Positions 1 through 10,870 of a stretch of DNA of 64,000 nt are shown here, one piece after another. Origin of the DNA: Plasmodiophora brassicae (taxonomy: Eukaryota > Endomyxa > Phytomyxea > Plasmodiophorida > Plasmodiophoridae); the NCBI GenBank assembly GCA_039704465.1, contig JASFAU010000008.1:806001-870000 (forward strand), written 5' to 3'. The notes beneath the pieces are model-generated. The model was not told the origin of the DNA. It did not search any database and saw only the letters and a list, made by a program, of their open reading frames with translations. How positions within the stretch are numbered: the stretch's first letter is position 1; the number at the start of each line of letters is the position of its first letter. The translations under genes were made by a program, and so were the position numbers.

Positions 1-1044
1 CATATCCAGCCCTGACAAAGTGCTGGGTAAATAACCCAATGACGACAATAACCTGGTGCTGTTCTCCTACCGGTTCCTCGCTGTCGCCGACATCACTTGG
101 AACGCTTGTACGATGTTACGCGCAAATCAGATTGTCGCTGATAACGCGCGTTTCACGTAGTGCATCCATCGCTCCACGAAAGCAGTTCCAGGCACTCTGC
201 CTGGCACAAGCCGTCAACACAATGAGAGCACTCGTATGTAGTATTTTCCTACTGAAATGGTTTTCATGGTCGCTGGTCCGCATCCCAGCGAGCGCGGCAC
301 GAAATTTCAGAGCGATATTGTCAAGGGCATACATATATAACAGGGGTGGCAAACGTTGAATAGCCCTTGTGAGGAAAAGGCTGCCACTTTAGCCAGTTCC
401 ATATAATCATATCCCTGAGATGACGTCAGAAAACTGGCAGACGCGCTCAAGCAGCGATGAGTACCTCTGGACGTGGAGAAGACGCGTCCACTTTGGGAAC
501 CTATCGGACGCGTCCCCGAAGGAACCGCAAACTTGATGCCAATGTTGTGGTCCACGCCTTGTAACCTGAAGAATGGATATTCAAATTCTTACAATCTGAA
601 GAGGGATAAAGCATATCAAACCGGTGAAAAAGATGCTTCAGAACACTCGGCATGGCATTCACCAGCATCGGGCGGAAGGGCTTCCCCGACATCAAGATCG
701 ACAGTGGACAGGTTGCATTCAGCGTCATGCGTACGGTAACATGCATCTTAACGGCCTCTGCTGATGCATGGTCGGAGCCATACGACTTATCAGAAACAGA
801 TGAATCGGAATCCTCATGCGTATGATCGACGACAGAAGAGCTGACGATGATGGGCATTGGAGACGATGGACGAGTGCTGTTCGATGGTGGAATCTGACTA
901 TAAGACGAACTGGCCGCATCAGTGCGTGCAGCCTTCCTGGCACGAAGAAGACGAGGCAGCGAGGCGACACACGGTGCGGCAAGTGAGAGGAAGCCGCCGA
1001 AACAGGCGAACCGCGTACACTACGCGTATCAGTGGCAGACCGCA
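1..1044. other. Region left of the Mutator-like element; no gene supported
   Basis: No complete gene can be supported here. The minus strand at 501-857 reads as a protein-like stretch with a Pro-Leu-Ser...Phe-Arg-x-Met-Leu pattern that recalls hAT transposase N-termini. A second open stretch lies on the minus strand at 116-352. The resemblance is weak and no DNA-binding or catalytic motif is visible. The region could be an old transposon remnant into which the downstream element jumped. Confidence 0.2.
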
Positions 1045-1053
1045 CGCGTAGAC
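1045..1053 (+). repeat. Left target-site duplication of the Mutator-like element
   Basis: CGCGTAGAC here is repeated exactly at 8036-8044 in the same orientation. The two copies flank the inverted-repeat ends of the 6.98-kb element. Confidence 0.85.
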
Positions 1054-1229
1054 GGGAAATTGTTTCTCTTCCCGCGGGATGACACCCCCGATTGATCCCG
1101 CGGGACGAAAAGGACGTACTTTTTCATCCCGCGGGATCACATCCCGCGGGATGAAACGTCATATTGATCCCGCGGGGCGAAGCGGCATTTCCCGCGGGAC
1201 GAATCTATAGGTTCATCCCGCGGACGAAA
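1054..1229 (+). repeat. Left terminal region of the Mutator-like element
   Basis: It starts GGGAAATTG and contains several palindromic blocks centred on CCCGCGGG with GGGACGAA/TTCATCCC flanks. Positions 1054-1111 are the exact reverse complement of 7956-8013. A separate 36-bp block at 1194-1229 recurs in direct orientation at 7861-7896. The two ends are therefore rearranged from the same small modules rather than simple mirror images. The repeated modules are likely transposase-binding sites (inference). Confidence 0.8.
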
Positions 1230-2064
1230 AGCCAGCGTGTCGTGCTCAGGAAGGAGTAGTTGGTGCGTCGGGTACAGGACGGAGCCAGTCTCACTCGACG
1301 GTCAGCTGTTTGACCTAGCGGGCTCATTCTTTCCGTCAGGAACAATAGACTTAACAATTACGCCAGAACAAATGCAACCGCCAGCCGCGGGTGGAGGATG
1401 GAGCCGGTCTCCCGGTCTCGCTCGACGGGCAGCTGTTTGTCAACGGCGACTAACGCAGATCTTCACTGGTGCTCATTCGCTATATCATGAACAATAAACT
1501 TTAAGGCGGTGTTGCAACTTTACTATTTGTTATCGAGGTAGAAATCGGCGTGCAAAAACCAGTACATCCAGCGCAACCTCATGACGTCCATGCACGACGA
1601 CTTGAACGTTACCGGAAGGCTTCTGGCAAGAGCTTCCGCCATTGTCAAAACAAGCATGCCGCAATTGCAATCGTCCAATTGGCGCGGTCCCGCCAAGACT
1701 CTCGTCTCGAAAGGCTTGGCAGGAAACGCCGAAGTCGCCCAGGGCATGATGGCATTGGTCGCGATGGATCGCAGACGAGCGGTGTAGGTTGGATCGCAAA
1801 GACTGTCGTACAGGTACACCAGCCCCAAGGCAGCGTCGACGACGACCAGACACCAATGCACATTGAAGAACTAGGTACCATGAAACCAGCAGTGAGCAAA
1901 ACCCGTAAGTCAACAGCAGAATGGATTGGACTTACGTTGACTGGACAAAGGAACATCGTTGCGCTCGAGTCACATTCGGCGATGACTCCCCACCTGCCGT
2001 GGTCGTTCATCTCGACTTTGCACGGCGCCACGTGCGTGCTGTCCTTTGAAATCAGAGTCATTGC

Positions 2065-2272
2065 TGTGGAGAACTACCTGACAACGCTGGTGCACGACAG
2101 TGTGCGATGACTACCGATCACGCGGTGTATCGAGTAGACATGAGAATGCTGACTGAGGACCAGGGCGCGGCTGGTGAAGGCCTTGGTCTCGGAACGTGGC
2201 TTGGTGCCGGAAGGTGGCTAGATGCCGGAAGGTGAGTGGCGTGAGTCATTGTGGTGGAGATGACTCATGACA
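2065..2272. repeat. Left LTR (208 bp)
   Basis: Starts TGTGGAGAAC and ends CTCATGACA. It appears identical to 3464-3671 at an offset of 1399 bp, and ATTGC lies immediately upstream. Confidence 0.85.
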
Positions 2273-2574
2273 TCATCCCCCGCCAAAAAGGGATGTGGGG
2301 GTGGAAGGTGCGCGTGATGAGCGGCTTGATGAGGTTGCGGGTCAAGTGAATCTTGATGGTGCGCGTGATGTGCGGCTTGATGTGATTGGGCTGGCTCGCA
2401 ACTTGAGAACTGTGCGATCTGGCTGGAGACGCGGCTCATATTTGTTTCGGACTCGCAGAATCTGTGACAGGATGGCAGTCGATAATGTCGTTACCGTGGG
2501 CGATGCCGATGACGTTGCCATATACGCTGGGACGTTCAGTGCCGGAGTGGCACATTCCTGGGCTGAGACTGATT

Positions 2575-2950
2575 GATGCGGATGATGAGGGTGGCGAGGA
2601 GCCGGTTGAAGTCGTTGAGTGGAGGTCGATGAGACCGATTGATGCAGATGATGAGGGTGGCGTGGAGCCGGTAGGACCGTCGGTGATGTCGTTACCATGG
2701 ACGATGGCGATATCGTTGCCATATACGTTGGGATGTTCAGCGCCGGAGACGGCTGAGACCAATTGATGCGGATGATGAGGGTGGCGTGGAGCCGGTAGGA
2801 CCGTCGGTGATGTCGTTACCGAGGACGATGGCGATGTCGTTGCCATATACGTTGGGATGTTCAGCGCCGGAGACGGCTGAGACCGATTGATGCGGATGAT
2901 GAGGGTGGCGCGGAGCCGGTAATGCCGCTGGAGAAGACTTTGAAGAAAAC
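2575..2950. repeat. 124-bp tandem repeats inside the LTR element
   Basis: The phrase GATGCRGATGATGAGGGTGG starts at 2575, 2641, 2765 and 2889. The last three are spaced by exactly 124 bp, and the units are nearly identical. The first copy is a shorter (66-bp) partial unit. The repeats keep both strands open over long stretches but show no recognisable protein. Confidence 0.8.
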
Positions 2951-3463
2951 TCTACCCAGGGCAGGAGGGTCGTAAGAGGCGCCGTTGACTAGGGATCGTG
3001 AACGACGTGCATGCAGATGTGGCTGACGGAAGATCTGCGCTTGTAGACAGTTGCGCCTGGAAGTTGAGCAATAGAACTCGTGGAACCTCGGGAGATTCGC
3101 GGGCAGAGGTACCCAGTACGGTGAATGCGGAACGGGGGCGACGGCTGGAATGGTGCCGGTTGTTGTGCCGGAAGAGCGACTTCCATGTGGATGAAAGTCT
3201 CCCCGATGATGTCGGGTACCGGCCGGTGGATTTGCGTCCGGCGCGGATGGTACGGTTCTGAACCGGGGGTCGTGTTGATGACGGCGCTTGACGATATCCT
3301 GCATGGAGTCAGCGGGCGCATGCGGGTATCTAGCGTGTCGTGCATCGCGCTGTTGCTTGTTGGAGAGGCCGTGCTTGTCGGACCTCAATGATCGCGCGGA
3401 AGAGGATATGGTTAGGAGCCCTTTTCTCCACCTTCGTGTCGGTTGGTTCATCGCAAAAAAAAA

Positions 3464-3671
3464 TGTGGAGAACTACCTGACAACGCTGGTGCACGACAGT
3501 GTGCGATGACTACCGATCACGCGGTGTATCGAGTAGACATGAGAATGCTGACTGAGGACCAGGGCGCGGCTGGTGAAGGCCTTGGTCTCGGAACGTGGCT
3601 TGGTGCCGGAAGGTGGCTAGATGCCGGAAGGTGAGTGGCGTGAGTCATTGTGGTGGAGATGACTCATGACA
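3464..3671. repeat. Right LTR (208 bp)
   Basis: Direct copy of 2065-2272, preceded by an A-rich purine run and followed by the ATTGC target duplicate. Confidence 0.85.
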
Positions 3672-5179
3672 ATTGCCTCGTGAACGACGGACGAGTTAAG
3701 CCACGATCTGTGAGCCAGGTGGAAGATCAGGTCGTGGAATGACAGCTTGATGACTTTTGAGACGTCCGAAACGCTCATCGGAGAGCGAAGTTCGTACAGG
3801 ACAAATTGCGCCATTCCCTCGGCATCCAAGCCATCGAGTGGAATGGGCGGCTGGCGACGCCTCTTCTCCCGACCCTCGAACGTCAAAAGCCAATCCAAGA
3901 CCTGGCGTACACGTGGCCGCATCATAACGGCTTCGTGCAGTCGCGTCATTATGACTACAAGTTTACTGAAACATATAACAAGTCAATGTGCAAGTCCAGA
4001 TGGAAGAGGCAAACCACTTACTAGCTCAGAGCAGCATCGCAGCACCCGGGAAACATTATACCAGGGTCTCTATCTTCGCCGGTCCCAAGTTCAGTCGACA
4101 TACGATCCCACTCCCTATCCACAAGTGGATCTACGACTGGGGGACACTCAATCAGGGAGTCGGCAAATAGGAGATCGTCCAGCGGCATCAACGCAGCGAA
4201 GTCCTATGGGATGACGTCAGAGAGGGCCAACAGCACACGCGGCAGCATAGCCCACTGCTTGTGCCGGTAACCCGGCTACATCAAGAAAGCATGGCTGTGA
4301 CCCAGACTTCACCAAAACGGGTGGAATCTGGGTCACGTCGTCTTCAAAGTCAATTAACTTTGAATGCTGAATCCTACTGTAGGCTTGTACACTCGACAAG
4401 TGACCATCGGGGTTATGATCCGGCAAACGTGGAACGGAATCCACCATAAAACTGTGTAGCTGCATCATCGCAGCCAGCGGCTCCCTAACCGACACACGTT
4501 ACATAGGCATGTTGCAGCCAGGATGAATACCGAACCTTGCATAGTATAGGGGCACCCCTGACAAACGAACGGCGGACACGTGATCATCGGCAGTAGAAGA
4601 GGATTTCGAAAACGCTTTGAGACACCGTCCAACCAGAGCCAGGGGGAATATTACGTCCGAATCATGCGCAATCTGTGCATGTCCTTCAGGGAGACATTCA
4701 AGGTACACTCGCTTCTTGGCCCAGGATTCATCGATCTGTGAAACAGTCAAAATTAAGCTTCAGATGGAGCTGGCAGCAGGATCTTAAATAGCGTATCCTA
4801 CGTGACGGCGGCAGGTCTGCAAACACTCCTGGATCCCCAGATAGCTTCGAGCGCTGACGGCAGCGTCAGTGCCAGCAACAGCCAGTTACGACGCAGCAGC
4901 TGGTACCTCATTATTTGTGTAGCGTACCAGATGACAGAAAACACAGACTCTAGCGGCCGGGTGACTGATCAGACATGTGTAAACAGCCCATCAACGATGT
5001 ACTAACCATGGTCGTGCTGGCGATGAAGAACGTGATCTCCGCGTGGCGAACTTTCGGTTTCAGCCAATGCACCATCGTTGTTGGACACATCCTCCTCCGC
5101 TCCGTGATCTGTATTCAGGTCGCGTCAACAGGCAGGGGGAACGTTAACCACGAAGTAAGCTAACCTTGCTGACGACTAT

Positions 5180-7834
5180 CGTAAAACGGACATTTGCGCC
5201 CTGAACGATGATCTGTTGCGGTGACGCCATTTCGCAGACACGCATGACACTTGGCGGCCTGCCTGTCCGTTGCAGAACGGGCGTCAAGTCGAGACGTGCG
5301 TTGAACACGATCAGGCAGTCGGCCACGCATTGCCCCCTGCCGCAACGGAGGACGAACGGCAACGTGAGCTTCTTGAGGATCCGCTGCGTGTCGAGCGCCA
5401 GCAAGATGCGACTGAAACTCGGTTTGCAAGGAGGCAAACGTGGACATCAAGCGCCGATACAAGTGCTCGTTGGATCGGGCATCATGAACCAAACGCCCAA
5501 ATGCCTCGGTGAGTTTTCGATACCGAACCTCCTGTTTCGACGGGTAGACGACTCGGTGATAAATATCGTCCTGGGATGCACGAACTGACACTGCTGGTTC
5601 ATCAACCACGATACTGTCGCACGAAGCGTCACGTTCTGGAAGCATTGCATGATCTCCACCGGCTGCCGGCGCGTCAGGGACGCGAAGGTTCCGCCTCACT
5701 GCCTCGTATTGTGGATGAAGGCGAAGCCACCATCGGCGGTGGACGTACTGCAAACTGAAGATATCATCTTGCGTGCGATTGAAGACAGCACAAATGCCGC
5801 TACACGGAATTAGTGTAGACCTACGAGAATAATCAGGAAGATATGAAGCACAACGCAAAGACTGTACCTAACCTGAACTCGGGGCACGTGCAAGATGGAA
5901 TGTTGCCAAGGGATACATCGCCGAGCATTACGTGGTGTCGATCCGGCTGGTCAGAGGTTCCCACTTCGTACTCCCCTAAACAGATGTCACTGTAGGTAAA
6001 CCCCAAACTGAATGCAGTATAGACTCTCACCTGTATCCACCTCCCTAACTGAACTGAGAAGGCGCGAATTGAGCTGTCTCTCTCGAAAAATGCTGTCAAC
6101 GTAGTCGCTCCAATGCTTGCCCTTGCGAATAAGGTTAGACAATAGTCTTGCCGCCTCGTCCTCCTGTTGTTTCTGTATCATTTCCAGATGCGTAAACATC
6201 TCGAATAAGTTCGCGCGTGAGAGCCACGGCTGCACATCGCGTTTGGTACGGCTGATCGTGCCTTCTGCCCGCTGGTTTGACGAGTGTGATCCGGTAAACT
6301 TACAACTGGTGAATGTACGACAAAGTTGTTGTCTCTTGTCAACAATGTCGTCGAAGAGTTTCACGGCTCCACCGTACTGTAGAAACATGAGGCGATACTC
6401 GTCCGCCTTCGCGAAGAACGCGTCTTCGGACGGAAATATGTGATAAACTAGCGTGTTCGCCTTGATCATGAACTCCTTCCCCTCGTGGCCAAGCCCTATA
6501 ATGATGTTGTCTAAGAATTCGATAACGGCAGTACGAGAGTCGCAGAAACTAATTACCTGCACAGGCGCGAGCTATCTTCGCCTGATAATGCTTGGTGCAT
6601 TGGTGGTACACCATATCGCATTCCACGGCAGCTGCCCGAAATGCTAGAGCATCGTCGGCGATCAGAACAGACTCGCTTCGTTTCACCCTAAAGTATTCTA
6701 GCGTCTTCACGACGTCCGCTTTGTTTTCAGCGGAGGGCCCAGCCATCGCGCCAACCACATACGACTTGCCTATTACCCATTGCGGTCACGCAAAGATATT
6801 GATCACAGCACGACAAACGTACCAAGGCAATCGATAACGGTGACCGGAAGGAACACAAAGCCGTACGCGTTCATCTTCGCGCCGCCGTCGATTTGTACAA
6901 CGTCGTTGTACACAGACGCGAACTGAAGCCCTTCAGCGCGCGCTAGCCAGATTTTTTCCAATCGACAATCGACATCGATGTCGATTTCAAAGAAACCTCC
7001 GTGTTCTTCGTAGCTTCGTCCCAGGTTGATAAGGGCGTTCATAGCATCACGATCGCCGCCGAACGCCTGCAGTTTCCCCTTCCGCAGAAGACGGTGCAAT
7101 AATGGCTTCTGAATTCTGCAGTCTGGAAATTGATCGGACAGCATGCGTGTGACCTGTAACATAGTTATACACGGAAAGGAGCTCGTAATCCCCATTTACC
7201 ATTGGAAACGGAAGGGAATACTTGCCCAGGTTAATTATGTACGACAACTGGTCAGGAGTCAAATCCCGTTGGTCATTGACAATTACTGTCGTTGGAGATG
7301 GGATCATCACAAGGTGGTTGTGGGACAGACAGAATCTGTCCCCCTTAATGACGTATTGCCGTCGTCCAACATCGTACGTGAACGGAATGTTCAACGAACA
7401 CGACGACTTCACTGACCGATCAGCTTTCTCCGACTCGGTCTTAAAGTTGCAGTATCCATCACCTGACGATGGCTTATGAGTAGGAACCAACAACGCAGTG
7501 AAGGAACGAAATAACGAACCACGCGCCCAGGCTCCTTCGTGTCCGAACAACTCTACAGAGCGAGATGCCTTGGCGAACGTTTTGAACTTTATGATGACCT
7601 GTGAAAAATGTCAAAATAATGGTACTTCAATTCACGGTTGGATAGACTTACACGGCACCCAGTCCTCTTGGCGAACCCTTCGATGAAATTCTTCAGTTCG
7701 AGTTGGGTTTCAAACTCCATCCCCGGAGCAGGGACGCCACAGACAGAATCTTGACCGGTGTCGCCGTCATCATCGCCAATCTCAATCTCCGGTAGATCCG
7801 GAAACGCTTGGGCGGCCTCGTCAACGCTCGCCAT
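5180..7834 (-). CDS. MULE transposase with FAR1-like N-terminus and SWIM finger
   Basis: The exons read down the minus strand. About 7834-7625 starts Met-Ala-Ser-Val-Asp, is acidic, and then carries a FAR1-like stretch. 7480-7150 has Cys...His-Asn-His, typical of the FAR1/WRKY-like DNA-binding module. 7150-6803 contains Val-Gln-Ile-Asp-Gly-Gly-Ala-Lys, equivalent to the first catalytic Asp. 6758-6549 has Ile-Ala-Asp-Asp followed by a Cys-x2-His block (second Asp and CxxH). 6562-5987 is the helical C-terminal part. A SWIM finger follows, Cys-Thr-Cys-Pro before an intron and Pro-Cys-Ser-Gly-Ile-Cys after it. The usual His of Cys-x-His appears to be Gly here. Exon borders are approximate. The enzyme would cut and paste the element in the nucleus. 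Confidence 0.72.
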
Positions 7835-7856
7835 CTCAATCTCAACCAGATCAACG

Positions 7857-8035
7857 GGCCGCGGGACGAATCTATAGGTTCATCCCGCGGACGAAATCAC
7901 GGACAGCGAACGCGGGCACCCGCAGTAAAGCAGCAGCTCGCGGGACGAATGGCATTTTTCGTCCCGCGGGATCAATCGGGGGTGTCATCCCGCGGGAAGA
8001 GAAACAATTTCCCGCGGGATGAAAAAGTACGTCCC
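7857..8035 (-). repeat. Right terminal region of the Mutator-like element
   Basis: It holds the inverted copy (7956-8013) of the left terminus, a direct copy of the 1194-1229 block at 7861-7896, and a final 22-bp module (8014-8035). The reverse complement of that module matches the left end internally near 1112-1132. The transposase start codon at 7834 lies just inside, so this end probably also supplies its promoter. Confidence 0.8.
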
Positions 8036-8044
8036 CGCGTAGAC
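8036..8044 (+). repeat. Right target-site duplication of the Mutator-like element
   Basis: Exact direct copy of 1045-1053 (CGCGTAGAC), immediately outside the right end of the element. Confidence 0.85.
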
Positions 8045-8324
8045 GTCGAGACCGTCGTATACAATGTAATACGAAATAGATGCTGACACGGCAGCAGATA
8101 TTTATTGTTTATCCTGTTCAAATCGTGGAACACTGTACCTAGCCTTGTGACGACTGAAGTCGGCAGTGAGCGGCGTCCTGCCAGAGTCAGTGCGACCGGC
8201 TCGGGAGACGGGTGCTGCATGAAGGCCGCGCAACCCACGCACGCAGTGGTCTCGACCCAGTCAGACTCCGACCCGGCCCCTGCTGCTCATTCATGACGTG
8301 CGCTCACAACCAGTCAAAGTGATA

Positions 8325-8415
8325 CCACCACGGGAAGATGATTTTGCATAACGGGGACGAAATTTTTGCATAGCGGGGACATAATTTTTGCATGGCGGGG
8401 AACAAATTGAAGGTT
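8325..8415 (+). repeat. Left inverted terminal repeat of the mariner-type element
   Basis: Inverted copy of about 10519-10609. It contains CGGGGACGAAATTT-type subterminal direct repeats that continue, more diverged, to about 8450. Confidence 0.8.
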
Positions 8416-8724
8416 GGCGGGGAACATAACGAATGGATGGCGGGGAAAAAATGCGTGGATGAGTGGCCCAAAATAAATGGATCGTCTCAATGCATGCGGG
8501 ACGCGCGAGGGGGCCGCCTCATTGTGTACGGTACGGTACCCCCGTTGCAGGACGACGTCACCAGAACAATGGCCGGGATACAACCGATAACGGTAAGCCG
8601 ATACCATACAGTAACTCCGACGTACCTACCGTACGGGTACCGTATTCTGACTTCATATCCCACATAGGTAGGAGGGTTGCAATCGTCGCCGACGCCCGCG
8701 CGTAGGCGAGTCGGTCGTCCTGCG

Positions 8725-10427
8725 ATGAACCCGGAGCGGATTCCTCGCTTGGACCCTACAATCGCGTCGGACCCTAGAATCTGTGAAATCGACTTTACGA
8801 CACCGGTTGCAAGGATCCAGAACGCCGCTGAGCAACGCCGCCTGGAAGAACAGTGTCGAATCGCTCGCGAAAAAGCTCGACAGCGCGCATACCAGCAATT
8901 GCAGCAAATGGAGAGCGCTGCTGACCATGTTCGGGCTGTTGCTGACAGGGAGATCGACCGCATCCATCAGGTCGCGGACCGAAAACGACGCTTCGCTGAC
9001 GAGTTGGTCGAGTGGCAGGCCCGACTGTCGGCCGACGAAGTCGCTGTGGAATCTGTTCCAGAGCGATTTCGTAAGGCTCTTCTCCCGCGGAAGCCACATA
9101 TCGACGAAGACGAAGATCGTCTTATGCATGCTCTGGACGGAAAGCGTTCGCAGGTATCGACGAAGACGAAGATCGTATTATGCATGCTCTTGACGGCAAG
9201 CGTTTGCAGGTGGAGATCGCACGCGAGGTCGGCTGTGCTCAGTCAACGGTCTCCCGTCATCTGAACGGGGTATCGCAATCCCGTGACGGTTCTGCTCGAG
9301 GCCGGCCGCGGAAGCTGTCGGATGAGATGCTGAATGCTGCAGCGCGATTCATGTTTCTGCTCCCTGGTGCGACACTGACACTTGCAGCCGCATTTCTCCA
9401 GTTGTCGTACCATGTCGTCGTGTCCCGGAAGACTCTTGGGAAACACTTGCGGCGTAGGGCAGGGTTCCGCCTTGGTGACTTCAAAACCTTCCACGTACAA
9501 CGCAATGCGCCAGAAACAATCGATATTCGGTTCAGATACGTTGCCCGTCTGGAGTCGGAGGATTATCGCCGAAAGTTCGGCCCGAACCCGCTCTATGACG
9601 CGATCTACTACGATGAGATGCCACTAGCTCGGATTGCCAACCGAAAAATCTGGTCCGTTCGCGGTTGGATTCCGTCTCTGGTTGAAGAATCGGTCAGAGG
9701 ACGCCACGTTTCGCTTCTGCTTGCTGTGAGCCCAGCAATTGGGGTTGTATGGTACGAAGTTCTCGATAAGACAATTGATGGTGACGCGTTCCTCGCTTTT
9801 TGCAACAACTTGGTCAAATCGTATGTGAATACTTCCAGGAATGGTCGCCCGCGGCTGTTCATTTTGGATAATGCTCGATTTCACCATGCTCGCTCGGTGG
9901 AGGCCTTTTTCGGACGCGACGAGGTCGCTCGCCACCTTGTCCTTGAGTTCCTTCCGCCATATTCGCCCTTTCTCGATCCCTGTGAGGAGCTGTTCGCTCT
10001 TATTAAGATCCGTATATGGCTCAATTGGATTGCCGGCTCCTCCAATGAGCGGTCACTTGCACGCAGCAAGCAAACACTAGTTGAAGAAGTCCGGCGAGTA
10101 ACGACAGACGATATCCGTCAGACGTACGACCATATGAGGGAATTCCTATCGTATTGCAAGGACCGGCGACCTGTTTTCACCCAAAAGTTGTACGAGTGTG
10201 CACACCATGGAGACGAGGAGCGGATGTGTCCGACGGGATCTTTGGAAGTGGATGATTTATTGAACAGTTACCTGCCCCAGTTTTATGAGGAGTTTACACC
10301 GAGCCGCTGTCAGCATCTTCGTGATGTGTTTGGTTGTTCACGACTGACTAAAGACATCGTCGAGCAGTTCTACGACGCACATGTGCGTTCTGCGGGAGGC
10401 GGCGGCGCCCATGGCAGTGTGCGCTGA
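8725..10427 (+). pseudogene. Tc1/mariner DDE transposase with a frameshifting 56-bp duplication
   Basis: The first part (from ATG 8725) encodes an Arg/Glu/Gln-rich helical, probably coiled-coil region. The second (ATG 9180 to stop 10425-10427, 415 aa) has a helix-turn-helix (Val-Gly-Cys-Ala-Gln-Ser-Thr-Val-Ser-Arg), then the catalytic triad: Tyr-Tyr-Asp-Glu, Leu-Asp-Asn-Ala-Arg-Phe-His-His, and Pro-Pro-Tyr-Ser-Pro...Asp-Pro-Cys-Glu-Glu. Positions 9100-9155 and 9156-9211 are tandem near-copies 56 bp apart. Because 56 is not a multiple of three, this breaks the frame between the two parts. Without one copy the halves join in frame. A shorter protein could still start at 9180. Confidence 0.8.
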
Positions 10428-10518
10428 GTCGCTGCCACGCGCACGCACCTAACGCTCCAGCTATCGGTTTCAGAGAGACAAAATACATGCATAACGATCC
10501 ATTATTTTTGTGCTCGTC

Positions 10519-10609
10519 ATCCTTCAATTTGTTCCCCGTCATGCAAACATTATGTCCCCGCTATGCAAAAATTTCGTCCCCGTTATGCAAAATCATCTTC
10601 CCGTGGTGG
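10519..10609 (-). repeat. Right inverted terminal repeat of the mariner-type element
   Basis: Reverse complement of the left end, ending at the duplicated TA (10610-10611). Unit differences from the left end are limited to a few bases. Confidence 0.8.
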
Positions 10610-10870
10610 TATTGGGAAGCTCAGTGTAGCTCGAGATGGTGCGACGAAGACGAGCAGCGTCGAGGTTGTACAAGTGCGTCGACCTTCTTGTCAGGTAACT
10701 GACTGTTGGCATACGAACACAGGCAATAACGGGAAGATGTTGCAGAGAATGAACTGGCAACGTCGCCCAGTCCTGGCACAACTCTGGACCCGTTTGCGAG
10801 CAGGAGAAATCGGTCCTTACCGCAGGGGCCGATTGCGGCGTATTTGTCCCAAGAGAACGTTAGGGCGGCA

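Larger units (their letters stand above)
2065..3671. mobile_element. Non-autonomous LTR retroelement nested in the C48 gene
   Basis: Two 208-bp direct repeats (2065-2272 and 3464-3671) appear identical base for base. Each begins TGTGG and ends TGACA, the TG...CA form of long terminal repeats. The element is flanked by a 5-bp target duplication, ATTGC (2060-2064 and 3672-3676). A purine tract (GCAAAAAAAAA) directly precedes the right LTR, as expected for a polypurine tract. The 1191-bp interior has no reverse transcriptase, integrase or gag that I can recognise, so this is a TRIM/LARD-like non-autonomous element. Identical LTRs suggest recent insertion. Confidence 0.85.
1523..4750 (-). pseudogene. 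Ulp1-like C48 cysteine protease of the Mutator-like element, split by an LTR element
   Basis: The minus-strand 3' part (1870-1523) reads His-Trp...Asp and then Asp-Asp-Cys-Asn-Cys-Gly, the His/Asp/Cys catalytic arrangement of SUMO-protease-like C48 peptidases. A 65-bp GT...AG intron (1871-1935) precedes it and leaves a Pro-Val-Asn|Phe-Phe-Asn junction in frame. The upstream part (about 3949-3677) ends Ser-Trp-Leu-Asn, the usual motif at the start of the catalytic domain. Between the two halves lies the LTR element at 2065-3671. Removing it with one target repeat joins the halves in frame. Further coding-like exons on the same strand (4070-4210, 4217-4495, 4499-4750) probably form the N-terminus. 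The insertion should inactivate the gene unless the element is spliced out. Confidence 0.75.
1054..8035 (-). mobile_element. Complete Mutator-like DNA transposon carrying a Ulp1 protease
   Basis: The element is bounded by a perfect 9-bp direct repeat, CGCGTAGAC, at 1045-1053 and 8036-8044. That is the target-duplication length typical of Mutator elements. Both ends are built from palindromic CCCGCGGG blocks and share a 58-bp identical inverted repeat (1054-1111 and 7956-8013). Inside, on the minus strand, lie a FAR1/MULE/SWIM-type transposase gene (about 5180-7834) and a split C48 (Ulp1-like) protease gene (1523-4750). MULEs that carry Ulp1-like proteases are known from plants. An LTR element has inserted into the protease gene, so this copy is not fully intact. 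Confidence 0.88.
8325..10609 (+). mobile_element. Tc1/mariner-type DNA transposon
   Basis: The ends are inverted repeats starting CCACCACGGGAAGATG. The first roughly 90 bp match the reverse complement of the last roughly 90 bp with few differences. TA dinucleotides at 8323-8324 and 10610-10611 are the target duplication, the hallmark of Tc1/mariner insertion. Several direct TGCATARCGGGGA units lie inside each end and are probable transposase-binding sites. The single gene between the ends is a DDE transposase read from the plus strand. Confidence 0.88.

Noticed and set aside
1054..1230. CRISPR-like repeat array
   Set aside because: The CCCGCGGG modules are palindromic, irregularly spaced and repeated at the other end of a transposon. 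The genome is eukaryotic.
2218..2850. Repetitive His/Pro/Ser-rich ORFs on the minus strand as genes
   Set aside because: They are translations of 124-bp tandem repeats inside the LTR element and have no start, domain or conservation signal.
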